64,000 bases of DNA from Saccharospirillum alexandrii (GTDB lineage Bacteria > Pseudomonadota > Gammaproteobacteria > Pseudomonadales > Natronospirillaceae), in assembly GCF_004000275.1 (NCBI RefSeq), contig NZ_RCIP01000002.1, forward strand, positions 1,241,782-1,305,781, read 5' to 3'. Below, one piece after another: positions 46,799 to 56,811 of this stretch. Numbering within the stretch: position 1 is the first letter of the stretch; each line of letters begins with the position of its first letter. Position numbers and translations under genes: made by a program. The notes below the pieces were generated by a model, which saw only the letters and a program-made list of their open reading frames with translations, had not been told where the DNA came from and did not search any database.

Positions 46799-47968
46799 AT
46801 GCAACCGACCAGCGCACAGAACCGGATCGACAGCCTCGACCTGATACGCGGTGTTGCCATTCTCGGCATCTACATCATGAACATCTACTCGATGACCGCG
46901 CCAGACATCGCCTACTCGGTGCCGCGCTGGCATGAGGCGAGTGGCCCGGTCGACGACTGGGTGTATCTGTTTCAGTCGCTGTTTGTTGAATCCCGGTTCA
47001 TGAGCCTGTTCAGCCTATTGTTCGGCGTTGGCCTGGCGGTGCAATGGGACCGAATGGCGCAACGCGGAACCGCACCCAAACCTTGGGTCAAGCGTCGGCT
47101 TGGCTGGTTGCTGGTCATTGGCCTGCTGCACGGATTTTTCATCTGGTTTGGCGATGTGCTGGCGTTGTATGCACTCTGTGGGTTCTTCGTGATTCGCCAC
47201 ATCGGAGACTCCGTGCGCCGTCTGGTCAGCACCGGCATTGTGTTTCTGCTGATCGGCCAGTTGCTCCTCGGTTATACCCTCTTTGGCTCATTGATGACTG
47301 GCGAGAACCTGATGCAGGTACCCGACCTGCCCTTTAGCCAGGAAGCGCTCGCAGAACTGCGCGCGGCCAACAGTGATCTGGGCGAACGAACCTTAAACAA
47401 CATCACGGAAAACGCCTTCATGTTGATGGTGATGCCGTTCATCACCTTCTGGTTCAGTACCGGGCTGATGATGATCGGTATCGCACTGTACCGTGTCGGC
47501 TTTTTTAACAACCCGAATGCCTGGCGCTGGGCGCTGCCGTTGTGGGCGCTCGGGTTCCTTTGGGGGGCCGGGGTTACGGGGTTGCGGTATTGGTGGGGGC
47601 CGGAATCCAGCGCGGCACAATCGACCATCAGCCTGATGATGATAGCGGGCCCGCCCATGGCGATCGGTTATGCGTCGCTGCTGGTGCCCCTGGCAAAATC
47701 AGGGCACTGGCTGATCACCGCGCTCAGAAACACCGGCAAGATGGCTTTTACGCTGTATCTCAGCCAGTCGACACTGACGGTGTTGTTCTTCTCACAAATT
47801 GCACCCGGCCTCTGGGGTACCCTGAACCGGCTCGAAACCCTACTGATCGTCGCTGTGATCACGGTATTACAGATAGGCATTGCCCACGTCTGGATTACCC
47901 GCATTGGCCAGGGGCCACTGGAACGCCTGTGGCGCTGGCTGGCCTTCCGGCGGATGAATAGCAACTGA
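46799..47968 (+). CDS. DUF418 family membrane protein
   Basis: This protein of about 389 residues has roughly ten transmembrane helices and the typical DUF418 start MQPTSAQNRIDSLDLIRGVA. FESRFMSLFSLLFGVGLAVQ-like sequence and LRNTGKMAFTLYLSQSTLTV, with IGQGPLERLWRWL near the end, also match the family. The frame is open from 46721, and an ATG at 46766 is another option; I preferred 46799 because family members start just before RIDSLD. It follows DUF6064 by about 90 bases. DUF418 proteins are probable transporters or acyl-transfer proteins of unknown substrate. Confidence 0.85.
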   Translation: MQPTSAQNRIDSLDLIRGVAILGIYIMNIYSMTAPDIAYSVPRWHEASGPVDDWVYLFQSLFVESRFMSLFSLLFGVGLAVQWDRMAQRGTAPKPWVKRRLGWLLVIGLLHGFFIWFGDVLALYALCGFFVIRHIGDSVRRLVSTGIVFLLIGQLLLGYTLFGSLMTGENLMQVPDLPFSQEALAELRAANSDLGERTLNNITENAFMLMVMPFITFWFSTGLMMIGIALYRVGFFNNPNAWRWALPLWALGFLWGAGVTGLRYWWGPESSAAQSTISLMMIAGPPMAIGYASLLVPLAKSGHWLITALRNTGKMAFTLYLSQSTLTVLFFSQIAPGLWGTLNRLETLLIVAVITVLQIGIAHVWITRIGQGPLERLWRWLAFRRMNSN

Positions 47969-47974
47969 TATACC

Positions 47975-48035
47975 AAGACTATCAAACGTATAAAATCGAT
48001 AGTCTTAATTATCAAATGAAAGTGTTTATCATTTG
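47975..48035 (+). repeat. Two AT-rich inverted repeats in tandem
   Basis: AAGACTATC / GATAGTCTT (47975-47983 and 47998-48006) and CAAATGA / TCATTTG (48013-48019 and 48029-48035) lie in the 100 bases between the DUF418 and DUF2061 genes. A short CGGT-ATT-ACCG hairpin follows at about 48036. They may be operators, a weak terminator or an RNA structure. Confidence 0.45.
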
Positions 48036-48068
48036 CGGTATTACCGAACATAACAGGCAATCGCTCTC

Positions 48069-48326
48069 ATGTACCTAGCACTGCAAAAAACCAAAGCCCT
48101 GACCCGGAATCGCGATCTGGTCAAAACCGTTACCTTCGCCGTCATGCACTTCACCGTTGCCTTCCTGGTGACCTGGGCACTGACCGGCGACATACTGATC
48201 GGCAGCCTGGTGGCCATGGTGGAACCGGCCATCAACACCGTGGCGTTTTATTTTCATGAAAAAGTCTGGCGCCGAATTAAAAACCCTGAGGGCAGCAACG
48301 CAGACCTTGAGACACTTCGCGCCTGA
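48069..48326 (+). CDS. DUF2061 membrane protein
   Basis: This 85-residue protein has two hydrophobic segments and the DUF2061 pattern: RDLVKTVTFAVMHFTVAFLV, then TGDILIGSLVAMVEPAINTV and AFYFHEKVWRRI. These are small inner-membrane proteins of unknown role. An AT-rich upstream region with inverted repeats suggests independent regulation. Confidence 0.82.
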   Translation: MYLALQKTKALTRNRDLVKTVTFAVMHFTVAFLVTWALTGDILIGSLVAMVEPAINTVAFYFHEKVWRRIKNPEGSNADLETLRA

Positions 48327-48406
48327 GTGTCGGCAAGTTTTACAGAGTTCAACCGATCAGCCGGCTCAACCAGCACCAAACCCCTGAATAGCGGGCTTCC
48401 GCAGGG

Positions 48407-48423
48407 TTGGCCCGACCCTTGCT
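48407..48423 (+). promoter_or_regulatory. Sigma-54 (-24/-12) promoter of the PEP-CTERM gene
   Basis: TTGGCCCGACCCTTGCT has GG and GC ten bases apart, with the TTGGC and TTGCT consensus parts. It lies about 60 bases before the ATG of the PEP-CTERM protein at 48483. PrsR encoded at 61246 is the expected activator. Confidence 0.7.
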
Positions 48424-48482
48424 ATAGTAACGACAGCCATGAAAATGGAAATGTTACATCTCACAAAGGAAGGGGTTCTTTC

Positions 48483-48992
48483 ATGTTAAAAAAAATAGGT
48501 TTGACTCTGATCGGTCTGGTAGCGAGCGTCTCCATTGCTCACGCTGGCCTGATCGTTGACACCGTCGAACAGAACCAGTATCTGTCTACCTCGCAGACAT
48601 TCTCCTACACACACGATCTGAACGACGATGCGTTCACTCTGGGCACAGCCGTAAGCGGTACCCTGAGCATCGATATCCGTGACGATAAAGACAAGTGGTG
48701 GAACAGCTTTGAGTGGACTCTGGTGACCGTTGAAGATTTCGACTTCGACACTGGCGGTGTTACTTTTCTCGCCAACGATTTCAACAGTGAACTGCAGCTC
48801 CAAGCCCTGGCCTCTCTGAACGCCGACGGCATGCTGGACGTAACTGTAAAGTCCTTGCTGGGCGATTTCTACGTTGGCAACTCAGTGCTGTCGGTCATCA
48901 CCGAAGTGCCTGAGCCAGGTACCATTGCCCTTGTAGGTGCTGGCCTGTTCGGTCTGTTTGTTGCTCGTCGTCGTAAAGACGCCAACGCCTGA
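48483..48992 (+). CDS. PEP-CTERM sorting-domain protein
   Basis: This is a 169-residue exported protein with a signal peptide (MLKKIGLTLIGLVASVSIAH) and a beta-rich body with no recognised catalytic site. It ends VPEPGTIALVGAGLFGLFVA followed by RRRKDANA, the PEP motif, hydrophobic segment and basic stop of an exosortase substrate. XrtA would cleave at the PEP site and move it to the cell surface or matrix. A sigma-54 promoter lies upstream and a strong terminator downstream, so it is monocistronic. Shine-Dalgarno AAGGAAGG precedes the ATG. Confidence 0.88.
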   Translation: MLKKIGLTLIGLVASVSIAHAGLIVDTVEQNQYLSTSQTFSYTHDLNDDAFTLGTAVSGTLSIDIRDDKDKWWNSFEWTLVTVEDFDFDTGGVTFLANDFNSELQLQALASLNADGMLDVTVKSLLGDFYVGNSVLSVITEVPEPGTIALVGAGLFGLFVARRRKDANA

Positions 48993-49012
48993 TCCAACTG
49001 GCAGTCGTGAAG

Positions 49013-49038
49013 AAACCCACCTTTTGGTGGGTTTTTTT
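49013..49038 (+). terminator. Rho-independent terminator after the PEP-CTERM gene
   Basis: AACCCACC and GGTGGGTT form the stem around TTTT, followed by a run of T. It begins about 20 bases after the stop. Confidence 0.85.
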
Positions 49039-49135
49039 ATGCCTGACATTCAGGCCCCACGCCGCGCCAAAGCATTGAGAGATCCGCTCTGCTGTGAGAA
49101 AGTGCGCTTTCCCAAATTCACGGATCTCAACCGCC

Positions 49136-50167
49136 ATGAAAACCGTTTTCTCGCCCCTGCATCATCGCCGTACGGTCAAGTCTGAACTCGATGGCGGCAT
49201 TCTGGTCGACCCCTACGAAAAACCCTCCCGGGCCGAGACCATACTGGCGCGAGTGATTCATCAGAAGCTGGGTGATGTCATCGAGCCCGAAGAATTCGGT
49301 CTCGACCCGATCCTGCGCATTCACGGCGCCGACTATGTCGACTTTCTCAAGCAATGCTGGGATGAATGGACCGCCGCTGGCAAGCCCGGCGAGGCCATAC
49401 CTGCCATTTGGGCCGGGCGGGGTATGAGACACCGCGAACCCAAAGACATTGATGGCCGCCTTGGTTACTTCAGCTTCTCAGCCGAGTCGTCCATTACCGA
49501 AGGCACCTGGGATGCCGCCTATGCCTCCGCTCAGGTGGCGTTAACGGCGCAGAAGCGTGTCGCCAGCGGCGACCGGGCAGCATTCGCCCTGTGTCGCCCG
49601 CCCGGCCATCATGCCGCCTCTGATATGTACGGCGGCTACTGCTTTTTCAACAACGCCGCCATCTCTGCCCAGGCGTTTCTGGACCAGGGCGCACAGCGCG
49701 TGGCGATTCTCGATGTCGATTTCCACCACGGCAATGGCACTCAAAGCATCTTTTACGACCGCAACGATGTGCTCACCATCAGCCTGCACGGCGACCCGGA
49801 CTTTGCCTTCCCGCATTTCCTCGGTTTTGAAGACGAAACCGGTGAGGGCGAAGGCGAGGGGTATAACCTGAACATTGCCTACCCACCCAACACCCCATTT
49901 AGCGTCTGGCAGGAAGGGCTGGAGAAGGCCTGTCGGGAAATTGAACGGTACGCGCCGGATGCCGTTATCGTGGCGCTGGGGGTCGATACCTTTGAAGGCG
50001 ACCCGATCTCCTTCTTTAAACTGACCTCGGCCGACTACCTGACCATGGGGCAGCGCATCGCCAACCTGAACCTCCCGACACTGTTCACCATGGAGGGCGG
50101 TTACGATGTCGACGCCATCGGCATTAACGCCGTTAATGTGCTGGAAGGGTTTGAATCGAACCAATGA
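49136..50167 (+). CDS. Acetylpolyamine amidohydrolase (histone deacetylase family)
   Basis: This 343-residue zinc-dependent deacetylase is closest in pattern to acetylpolyamine amidohydrolases. It begins MKTVFSPLHHRRTVKSELDG. The catalytic and zinc parts are RPPGHHAASDMYGGYCFFNN, ILDVDFHHGNGTQSIFY and LGVDTFEGDPISFFKL, with TMEGGYDVDAIG near the end. By family it removes acetyl groups from acetylated polyamines or related amides. The ATG at 49136 was chosen because it matches the family start; the frame is open 14 codons further upstream. Its stop overlaps the thioesterase start by four bases (ATGA). Confidence 0.92.
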   Translation: MKTVFSPLHHRRTVKSELDGGILVDPYEKPSRAETILARVIHQKLGDVIEPEEFGLDPILRIHGADYVDFLKQCWDEWTAAGKPGEAIPAIWAGRGMRHREPKDIDGRLGYFSFSAESSITEGTWDAAYASAQVALTAQKRVASGDRAAFALCRPPGHHAASDMYGGYCFFNNAAISAQAFLDQGAQRVAILDVDFHHGNGTQSIFYDRNDVLTISLHGDPDFAFPHFLGFEDETGEGEGEGYNLNIAYPPNTPFSVWQEGLEKACREIERYAPDAVIVALGVDTFEGDPISFFKLTSADYLTMGQRIANLNLPTLFTMEGGYDVDAIGINAVNVLEGFESNQ

Positions 50168-50574
50168 GCTATCAGTACAGACTCGACTTCAAAGTCCGTG
50201 ATTATGAATGCGACCTGCAGGGCATCGTCAACAACGCGGTCTACCAGAACTACCTGGAGCATTGCCGGCACGAGTTCCTGCTGGCCCGGGGGGTCGACTT
50301 CGCCGCCCTGGCCCGCGAGGGCATCAACCTGGTGGTCGTGCGGGCCGAATTGGATTACAAACGCTCTCTCACCAGCCAGGATGAGTTCTACATTGGCCTG
50401 AATTTCAGCATGATGGACAGAATTCGGTTTGTCTTTGAACAAAGTGTGATCCGGCAGTCGGACAATGCCCTCTGCCTGGATGCAAAAATAATCGCAACGG
50501 CGCTCAATCAGCGCGGTCGGCCCTCGATACCCGGGGGCCTGATTGCGCAGTTGTCACACCGGCCAGAGCAATAG
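50164..50574 (+). CDS. Acyl-CoA thioesterase, 4-hydroxybenzoyl-CoA thioesterase type
   Basis: This 136-residue single-hotdog thioesterase starts MSYQYRLDFKVRDYECDLQG. The active-site region DLQGIVNNAVYQNYLEHCRH (with Glu/His) and NLVVVRAELDYKRSLTSQDE fit the 4HBT family. It overlaps the amidohydrolase gene by four bases, so the two are translated as a unit. The pairing suggests handling of acetyl or acyl groups released or carried with polyamines, which is inference. Confidence 0.88.
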   Translation: MSYQYRLDFKVRDYECDLQGIVNNAVYQNYLEHCRHEFLLARGVDFAALAREGINLVVVRAELDYKRSLTSQDEFYIGLNFSMMDRIRFVFEQSVIRQSDNALCLDAKIIATALNQRGRPSIPGGLIAQLSHRPEQ

Positions 50575-50640
50575 TCGTGTCGAATTACTTTACAGTCTGA
50601 ACCTTCAGTTGTGACACAAGTCTCATCCTGTGTGGTTGGC

Positions 50641-51714
50641 TCAGACGACCTTGCTTTTTAATGCCGGTCCGGTGGGGTTAATACCGGTATGTGGCAGGTA
50701 CAGAAACGTCAGCACTTTATTGAGTACTACCAGTCTGGCGATGTAGATTGGTACAACGATACTCACCACGAAAGACAGCAACGCATAATACAGCTCATAT
50801 TGGTCACCCCAATAGCGCATCATGGCCTCGAACAGGCTTCGCCCAATGAACATATGAAAGATCAGAATAAACAGGCTCTTCTGGCCATACAGAATCAGCA
50901 ACCGGCTGACTCTGTCGGTTTTTAATAACATCCAGGACACACACAAGACGATGTATATGCCACTGAATGCACCGAGCAAGGCGAATACCGGTTCATTCAG
51001 TATGCGCTTGAACAACACCAGTTCTGCCTGGGTAAAGTAGGCAACACCCACCAGTACAAGCGTTGCAAACACCAGCGCTGGCAGCACGGGCCTGAATTCA
51101 ACGACCCTGTCTTTCAAAAAGAACCCCATCGAGAAAAAGGCGCTGCTGATCAGCACCAGATCCAGACTAAAAGGCAAGCCAGGAAATTCAACCGACTGAC
51201 CCAGAATCGAGATCGTTTTGTTCCAGAACACATCGATCAGCAGGCTACCTGCCGCCAGCAAAGCGACCACGAACACGACTTTCAGGTAGGAGGGCCAGGC
51301 ACTGATTCGCATGAGCCGGAAGCTCAGATACATCAAGACATGCAACGCAAACAGGTGTGTCAAAAACCATAAGGGTTCCCACTTGGTGATCTGGCCATTG
51401 CCATAAAGAACGACCTTTATTTTGTACAGCATGGCTCCGGAGTCCGCCATGAAGAGCACAAGCAACACCAGCAGCATGGTAATGGCGTAAGGTTTTAACA
51501 GGGCATCCGCTTTCTTCAGGAGAAACGGCCTGAAACTGACCGCCGTGGTGAAGAAAATGCCCGACAGGAAAAAAAACAACGGCATCCGGAACAAGGCCAG
51601 GGCAGATGAAAATTTGGGAGCAAAATAAATGAAGTTGCTGTGCGACAAGGCCACCAAAATGATGGAAATGCCTTTTGCAACATCGATATGCAAGCTACGG
51701 CCTAGATTGTTCAT
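50641..51714 (-). CDS. Acyltransferase family 3 membrane protein
   Basis: This 357-residue membrane protein has about ten helices and acyltransferase_3 signatures: LHIDVAKGISIILVALSHSN and LFRMPLFFFLSGIFFTTAVS. Such proteins O-acylate surface sugars. It begins right after a hairpin-rich gap and is monocistronic or co-transcribed with the lipoprotein upstream. Acceptor is unknown; a role in exopolysaccharide decoration would fit the PEP-CTERM biology nearby but is not shown. Confidence 0.85.
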   Translation of the reverse strand: MNNLGRSLHIDVAKGISIILVALSHSNFIYFAPKFSSALALFRMPLFFFLSGIFFTTAVSFRPFLLKKADALLKPYAITMLLVLLVLFMADSGAMLYKIKVVLYGNGQITKWEPLWFLTHLFALHVLMYLSFRLMRISAWPSYLKVVFVVALLAAGSLLIDVFWNKTISILGQSVEFPGLPFSLDLVLISSAFFSMGFFLKDRVVEFRPVLPALVFATLVLVGVAYFTQAELVLFKRILNEPVFALLGAFSGIYIVLCVSWMLLKTDRVSRLLILYGQKSLFILIFHMFIGRSLFEAMMRYWGDQYELYYALLSFVVSIVVPIYIARLVVLNKVLTFLYLPHTGINPTGPALKSKVV

Positions 51715-51773
51715 ACACGTCCCTGGGTAACGGTTGTGGTTAATACCAGTTACCCGGTATTGTGTTCGTCCTT

Positions 51774-51792
51774 GCTAACAAGTTTTGTTAGC
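51774..51792 (-). terminator. Inverted repeat between the lipoprotein and acyltransferase genes
   Basis: GCTAACAA and TTGTTAGC form eight-base arms around GTT, about 15 bases after the lipoprotein stop. No strong T-run on the minus strand; termination is plausible but unproven. A weaker AATACC/GGTATT pair lies at about 51743-51760. Confidence 0.45.
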
Positions 51793-51805
51793 CAAATTTC
51801 AACGT

Positions 51806-52870
51806 TTAATCGGCGACCGATAACACCCGGTTGCATACGCCGGGTCCACCTTCGTCAGTAAACGCTTTGAAAATTGCGCCAACCGGGCCTCCGCCAGAAA
51901 GTTCGCTGTCAAAATAAAGAATGGAAAACTCATTTTCTGTACTGTTCAGCGATGCCTGGTATCGGCCACCGGTTGCCATACCATACGTATCGAAGTACAC
52001 CGTAATGGCACCAAACGTGAATTCGGCTGGATTAGCCATCGTTGCTGTGAGCAGTCGGGAATTGGAGACCTGTCGATCACCATCCAGAACATTCAGCGTA
52101 GCGAATTTCAGGTAATCGCCAATGGCATCAATCGTATAAATCAATGGGATCGTAGCGTCATCAACCTCTGGGTGATCAATAGACACGCCACAGCTGGTAC
52201 GAGAGGTAAAACCGAGCGCATCCGGGTTCAACACCACCCGGTCATCTTCACCATCACAACTGATGGTTGTTGTGCCATCGTCGTTGTCTGTCCACAGGCA
52301 GCTTTGTTGCTCGCATACATATTGGGTCAGGCTGCCAATTTCAGTTTCTGACAGGCTGCCGTTACCGTCAGCATCCAGGCCACTGTCAATACGGGTTCCG
52401 CCATAGGGACAATTCGGGCCAGGTAATTCAACATTCAGTTCGACCAGATTTACCAGCCCGGGTGTACCATCTACGCCATCAGTTCCATTTACGCCGTCGG
52501 TTCCATCTTCACCATCCGCACCGTCAGTGCCATTGGACCCATCGGTACCATTTGTGCCATGGCACACTTCCTGTGTGGTCTGCACTTCGTCCTCATCGAG
52601 GATGTCGTTTTTGTTGGTGTCGAAACCGAGCTCCAGCAACACACCACCGCTCGGACACAGTGTCGACGACTCAAACGAGGAGGTACGCAGGGCAGTGCCG
52701 GGCGATTGGGACTGGTTGTTGACGCTGCCGCCAGAATCGGAGCCGGAGCCTCCTGCACAGCCGGTGGCGAGCAGAACCAGGCCACAGATGGCGAATAAAA
52801 CAGAGGGAGCTTTGGTGGTTACGCGCTGGGCAAGAAACACTAACCGTGAAAAAAATACAGCAGGAAGCAT
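51806..52870 (-). CDS. DUF7151-type lipoprotein with collagen-like GTDG repeats
   Basis: This 354-residue predicted lipoprotein has an N-terminal signal with lipobox LLATGC. Two calcium-loop-like DUF7151 domains follow, LCPSGGVLLELGFDTNKNDI and CPYGGTRIDSGLDADGNGSL, each with D-x-N-x-D-type loops. Between them is a run of collagen-like Gly-x-Asp triplets (GTNGTDGSNGTDGADGEDG and on). A C-terminal domain with two cysteines follows. I chose the ATG at 52870, with GGA ten bases upstream. It is likely a surface protein. No enzyme motif. Confidence 0.8.
   Translation of the reverse strand: MLPAVFFSRLVFLAQRVTTKAPSVLFAICGLVLLATGCAGGSGSDSGGSVNNQSQSPGTALRTSSFESSTLCPSGGVLLELGFDTNKNDILDEDEVQTTQEVCHGTNGTDGSNGTDGADGEDGTDGVNGTDGVDGTPGLVNLVELNVELPGPNCPYGGTRIDSGLDADGNGSLSETEIGSLTQYVCEQQSCLWTDNDDGTTTISCDGEDDRVVLNPDALGFTSRTSCGVSIDHPEVDDATIPLIYTIDAIGDYLKFATLNVLDGDRQVSNSRLLTATMANPAEFTFGAITVYFDTYGMATGGRYQASLNSTENEFSILYFDSELSGGGPVGAIFKAFTDEGGPGVCNRVLSVAD
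52457..52559 (-). repeat. Collagen-like triplet repeats within the DUF7151 lipoprotein
   Basis: About eleven G-x-D/N triplets in a row, with period nine bases, code for the repeat between the two DUF7151 domains. The exact copy number may vary by slippage between strains. Confidence 0.75.
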
Positions 52871-52987
52871 TATCAAATTCCTTTTTGATTCAAACAGTCT
52901 ACCGGGGCGGTGGTAACGATGTTTCCTACCACTCAACCCAGATTCCCTTTCTGGCCCCGGTTTATACCATCTATTTACACAACTGAC

Positions 52988-53017
52988 CAGCCATCACCCC
53001 AAAAGGGGCGATGGCTG
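52988..53017 (-). terminator. Hairpin terminator-like element after glmS
   Basis: CAGCCATC-A-CCCC, AAAA loop, GGGG-C-GATGGCTG makes a strong stem seven bases after the glmS stop. Only a weak T-run follows on the minus strand. Confidence 0.6.
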
Positions 53018-53023
53018 ATTGCC

Positions 53024-54853
<1,830 letters not shown>

Positions 54854-54995
54854 AGTTTTGCTCCTTGTGATTCGTCGCCCTTTTCTTTTGGGCCGTCATG
54901 AATCGGTTGTGAGTGCCCGGGCCGTGATGGCACCGCCCAGGCTGAATTCAAAGTTAGTCGGTCTCTTCTGCGTACAAATTCGTTGTGCGTTGCCG

Positions 54996-56354
54996 CTACT
55001 GCTTGGCCGGACGCGTCCAGCCTTTCACCGTCACCTGGCGGGCCCGGCCAACCGTCAACTGGTCGGCCGGTGCGGTTTTGGTCAGTACCGACCCGGCACC
55101 GACAAAGGCACCGGCTTCAATAGTAACCGGCGCAACCAGGGTGCTGTTGGAGCCAACAAAGGCACCGGCGCCAATCTCGGTTACGAACTTGTTCACGCCG
55201 TCGTAATTGCAGGTAATGGTGCCAGCGCCAATGTTGGCCCCTTCGCCAATCACCGCATCGCCAATGTAACTGAGGTGGTTCACCTTGCTACCGGCACCGA
55301 GGCGCGCTTTCTTGGTTTCAACAAAGTTACCCACCTTGGCGCCCTCATCCAGCTCGGTGCCCGGGCGTAGCCGGGCAAAAGGGCCGACCGTGGCGTTAGC
55401 ACCCAGTTGGGCGCCATCGATCAGGGTGTTGGCCTCAACCACAACGTCGTCGCCCAGCCGGGCATTGCGAATCACGCAGTTCGGCCCGATGCGCACACCG
55501 GTGCCCAGTTCGACCTCGCCTTCAAACACTACGTTAACGTCGATCAGGCAATCCTGGCCGATCCGCACGGTGCCACGAATGTCTACCCGGCCCGGGTCCA
55601 TCAGGGTCGCGCCTTCCGCCATCAGTGCATTCGCCGCCCGCTGCTGGAACCAGCGCTCCAGCACTGCCAGTTGCTGCCGATTATTCACCCCCAGCGTTTC
55701 TTCGACGTCCAGTGGCTGTACCGCCTGAACCGCTATCCCCTCGCTCACTGCCATGCTGATCAGATCGGTCAGGTAGTATTCGCCCTGAGCATTGTTGTTT
55801 TGCAGCCGGGGCAGCCAGGCATGAAGCATCCAGGCGGGCAACGCCATAATGCCGCTGTTGACTTCGGTGATGGCCAGTTGCTCGGCAGAGGCGTCTTTGT
55901 GTTCAACGATGGCAGCCACTTGCCCGTTCGCATCGCGCACGATACGACCATAGCCTGCCGGGTCTTCCAACTGCACGGTCAGCAGCCCCATGGTGTGTTC
56001 GGTGACTTGGTCAATAAGGGTTTTGAGTGTCTCGGCGCGGGTTAGCGGCACGTCGCCGTATAACACCAGCACGGCGCCGGTCTCCGGCACGCCCGGCATT
56101 GCCTGGGCGACCGCATGGCCGGTTCCGAGTTGTTCTGCCTGCAGCCAGAACCGGGCATTGGTGTCACTGAACTCGTGCCGAACCTGGTCGGCGCCATGGC
56201 CAACGACCAGGTGAATGTCACTGCTGAATTGACATGCAGTCTGATAGACGTGGCGGGCCATGGGCACGCCGGCAACTCGGTGCAACACCTTGGGCAGGCG
56301 GGATTTCATCCTTGAGCCCTGACCCGCCGCTAAAATAACTACGCTGACATCCAT
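54996..56354 (-). CDS. glmU: Bifunctional UDP-GlcNAc pyrophosphorylase / glucosamine-1-P acetyltransferase
   Basis: GlmU makes UDP-GlcNAc for peptidoglycan and lipopolysaccharide. The 452-residue protein has the uridyltransferase motif VVILAAGQGSRMKSRLPKVL at the N-terminus. A left-handed beta-helix acetyltransferase follows from about residue 250, with hexapeptide repeats such as IGPNCVIRNARLGDDVVVEA and TITCNYDGVNKF. It ends VKGWTRPAKQ. It is upstream of glmS on the same strand. The preceding 450 bases contain a perfect TGTCAGGA palindrome and a second ATCGCAATGCGAT palindrome, possible regulatory elements. Confidence 0.97.
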   Translation of the reverse strand: MDVSVVILAAGQGSRMKSRLPKVLHRVAGVPMARHVYQTACQFSSDIHLVVGHGADQVRHEFSDTNARFWLQAEQLGTGHAVAQAMPGVPETGAVLVLYGDVPLTRAETLKTLIDQVTEHTMGLLTVQLEDPAGYGRIVRDANGQVAAIVEHKDASAEQLAITEVNSGIMALPAWMLHAWLPRLQNNNAQGEYYLTDLISMAVSEGIAVQAVQPLDVEETLGVNNRQQLAVLERWFQQRAANALMAEGATLMDPGRVDIRGTVRIGQDCLIDVNVVFEGEVELGTGVRIGPNCVIRNARLGDDVVVEANTLIDGAQLGANATVGPFARLRPGTELDEGAKVGNFVETKKARLGAGSKVNHLSYIGDAVIGEGANIGAGTITCNYDGVNKFVTEIGAGAFVGSNSTLVAPVTIEAGAFVGAGSVLTKTAPADQLTVGRARQVTVKGWTRPAKQ

Positions 56355-56811
56355 TTCTTTCTCCTGTTACCCGATCATTAACGATTCGCTGCATTCTAGC
56401 GCCAAGTCTTCAGGTCGCAAGTGAGCAATTGTCAGGATTTTCCTGACAGGCAATTCACCCCCGCAACCACACGACAAGCCCGCCTGCCACCGCCCCGCAC
56501 TGCACCACCAACACACCGGGCTATGAGCCCAACTACTCGGTTTAAGGCCGCCGGATCGCAATGCGATACCGTCAGTTTTCCGACAGGCGGTATTTGTTCC
56601 CCGAGTAACGTGAACTGGTTCCCTAAATATCATCGACTACGTCAAATTAACCACGGAAAAACCTCGAAAACGCGCCATTTTTGTTACAGACATCAGTACT
56701 TTTGTCAGCGTTATGCAGCTTATGAACTCCGTCACAGGCGGGACCATCAAGACTCCGTATAGTGCTCTCACTGCAATTTACTCACTGCACCAGGTCAGAG
56801 GCTTCCTCTAT
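56355..56811 (+). other. Intergenic region between glmU and the first FN3-like lipoprotein
   Basis: This 457-base divergent region must hold the glmU promoter on the minus strand and the lipoprotein promoter on the plus strand. It contains two palindromes, TGTCAGGA-TTT-TCCTGACA (56430-56448) and ATCGCA-A-TGCGAT (56555-56567). No further gene was seen. Confidence 0.55.
56430..56448. repeat. Perfect 8-bp palindrome upstream of glmU
   Basis: TGTCAGGA and TCCTGACA around TTT form a 19-base dyad, positioned about 75 bases before the glmU start. It is either an operator or a small hairpin. A second dyad lies at 56555-56567. Confidence 0.5.
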
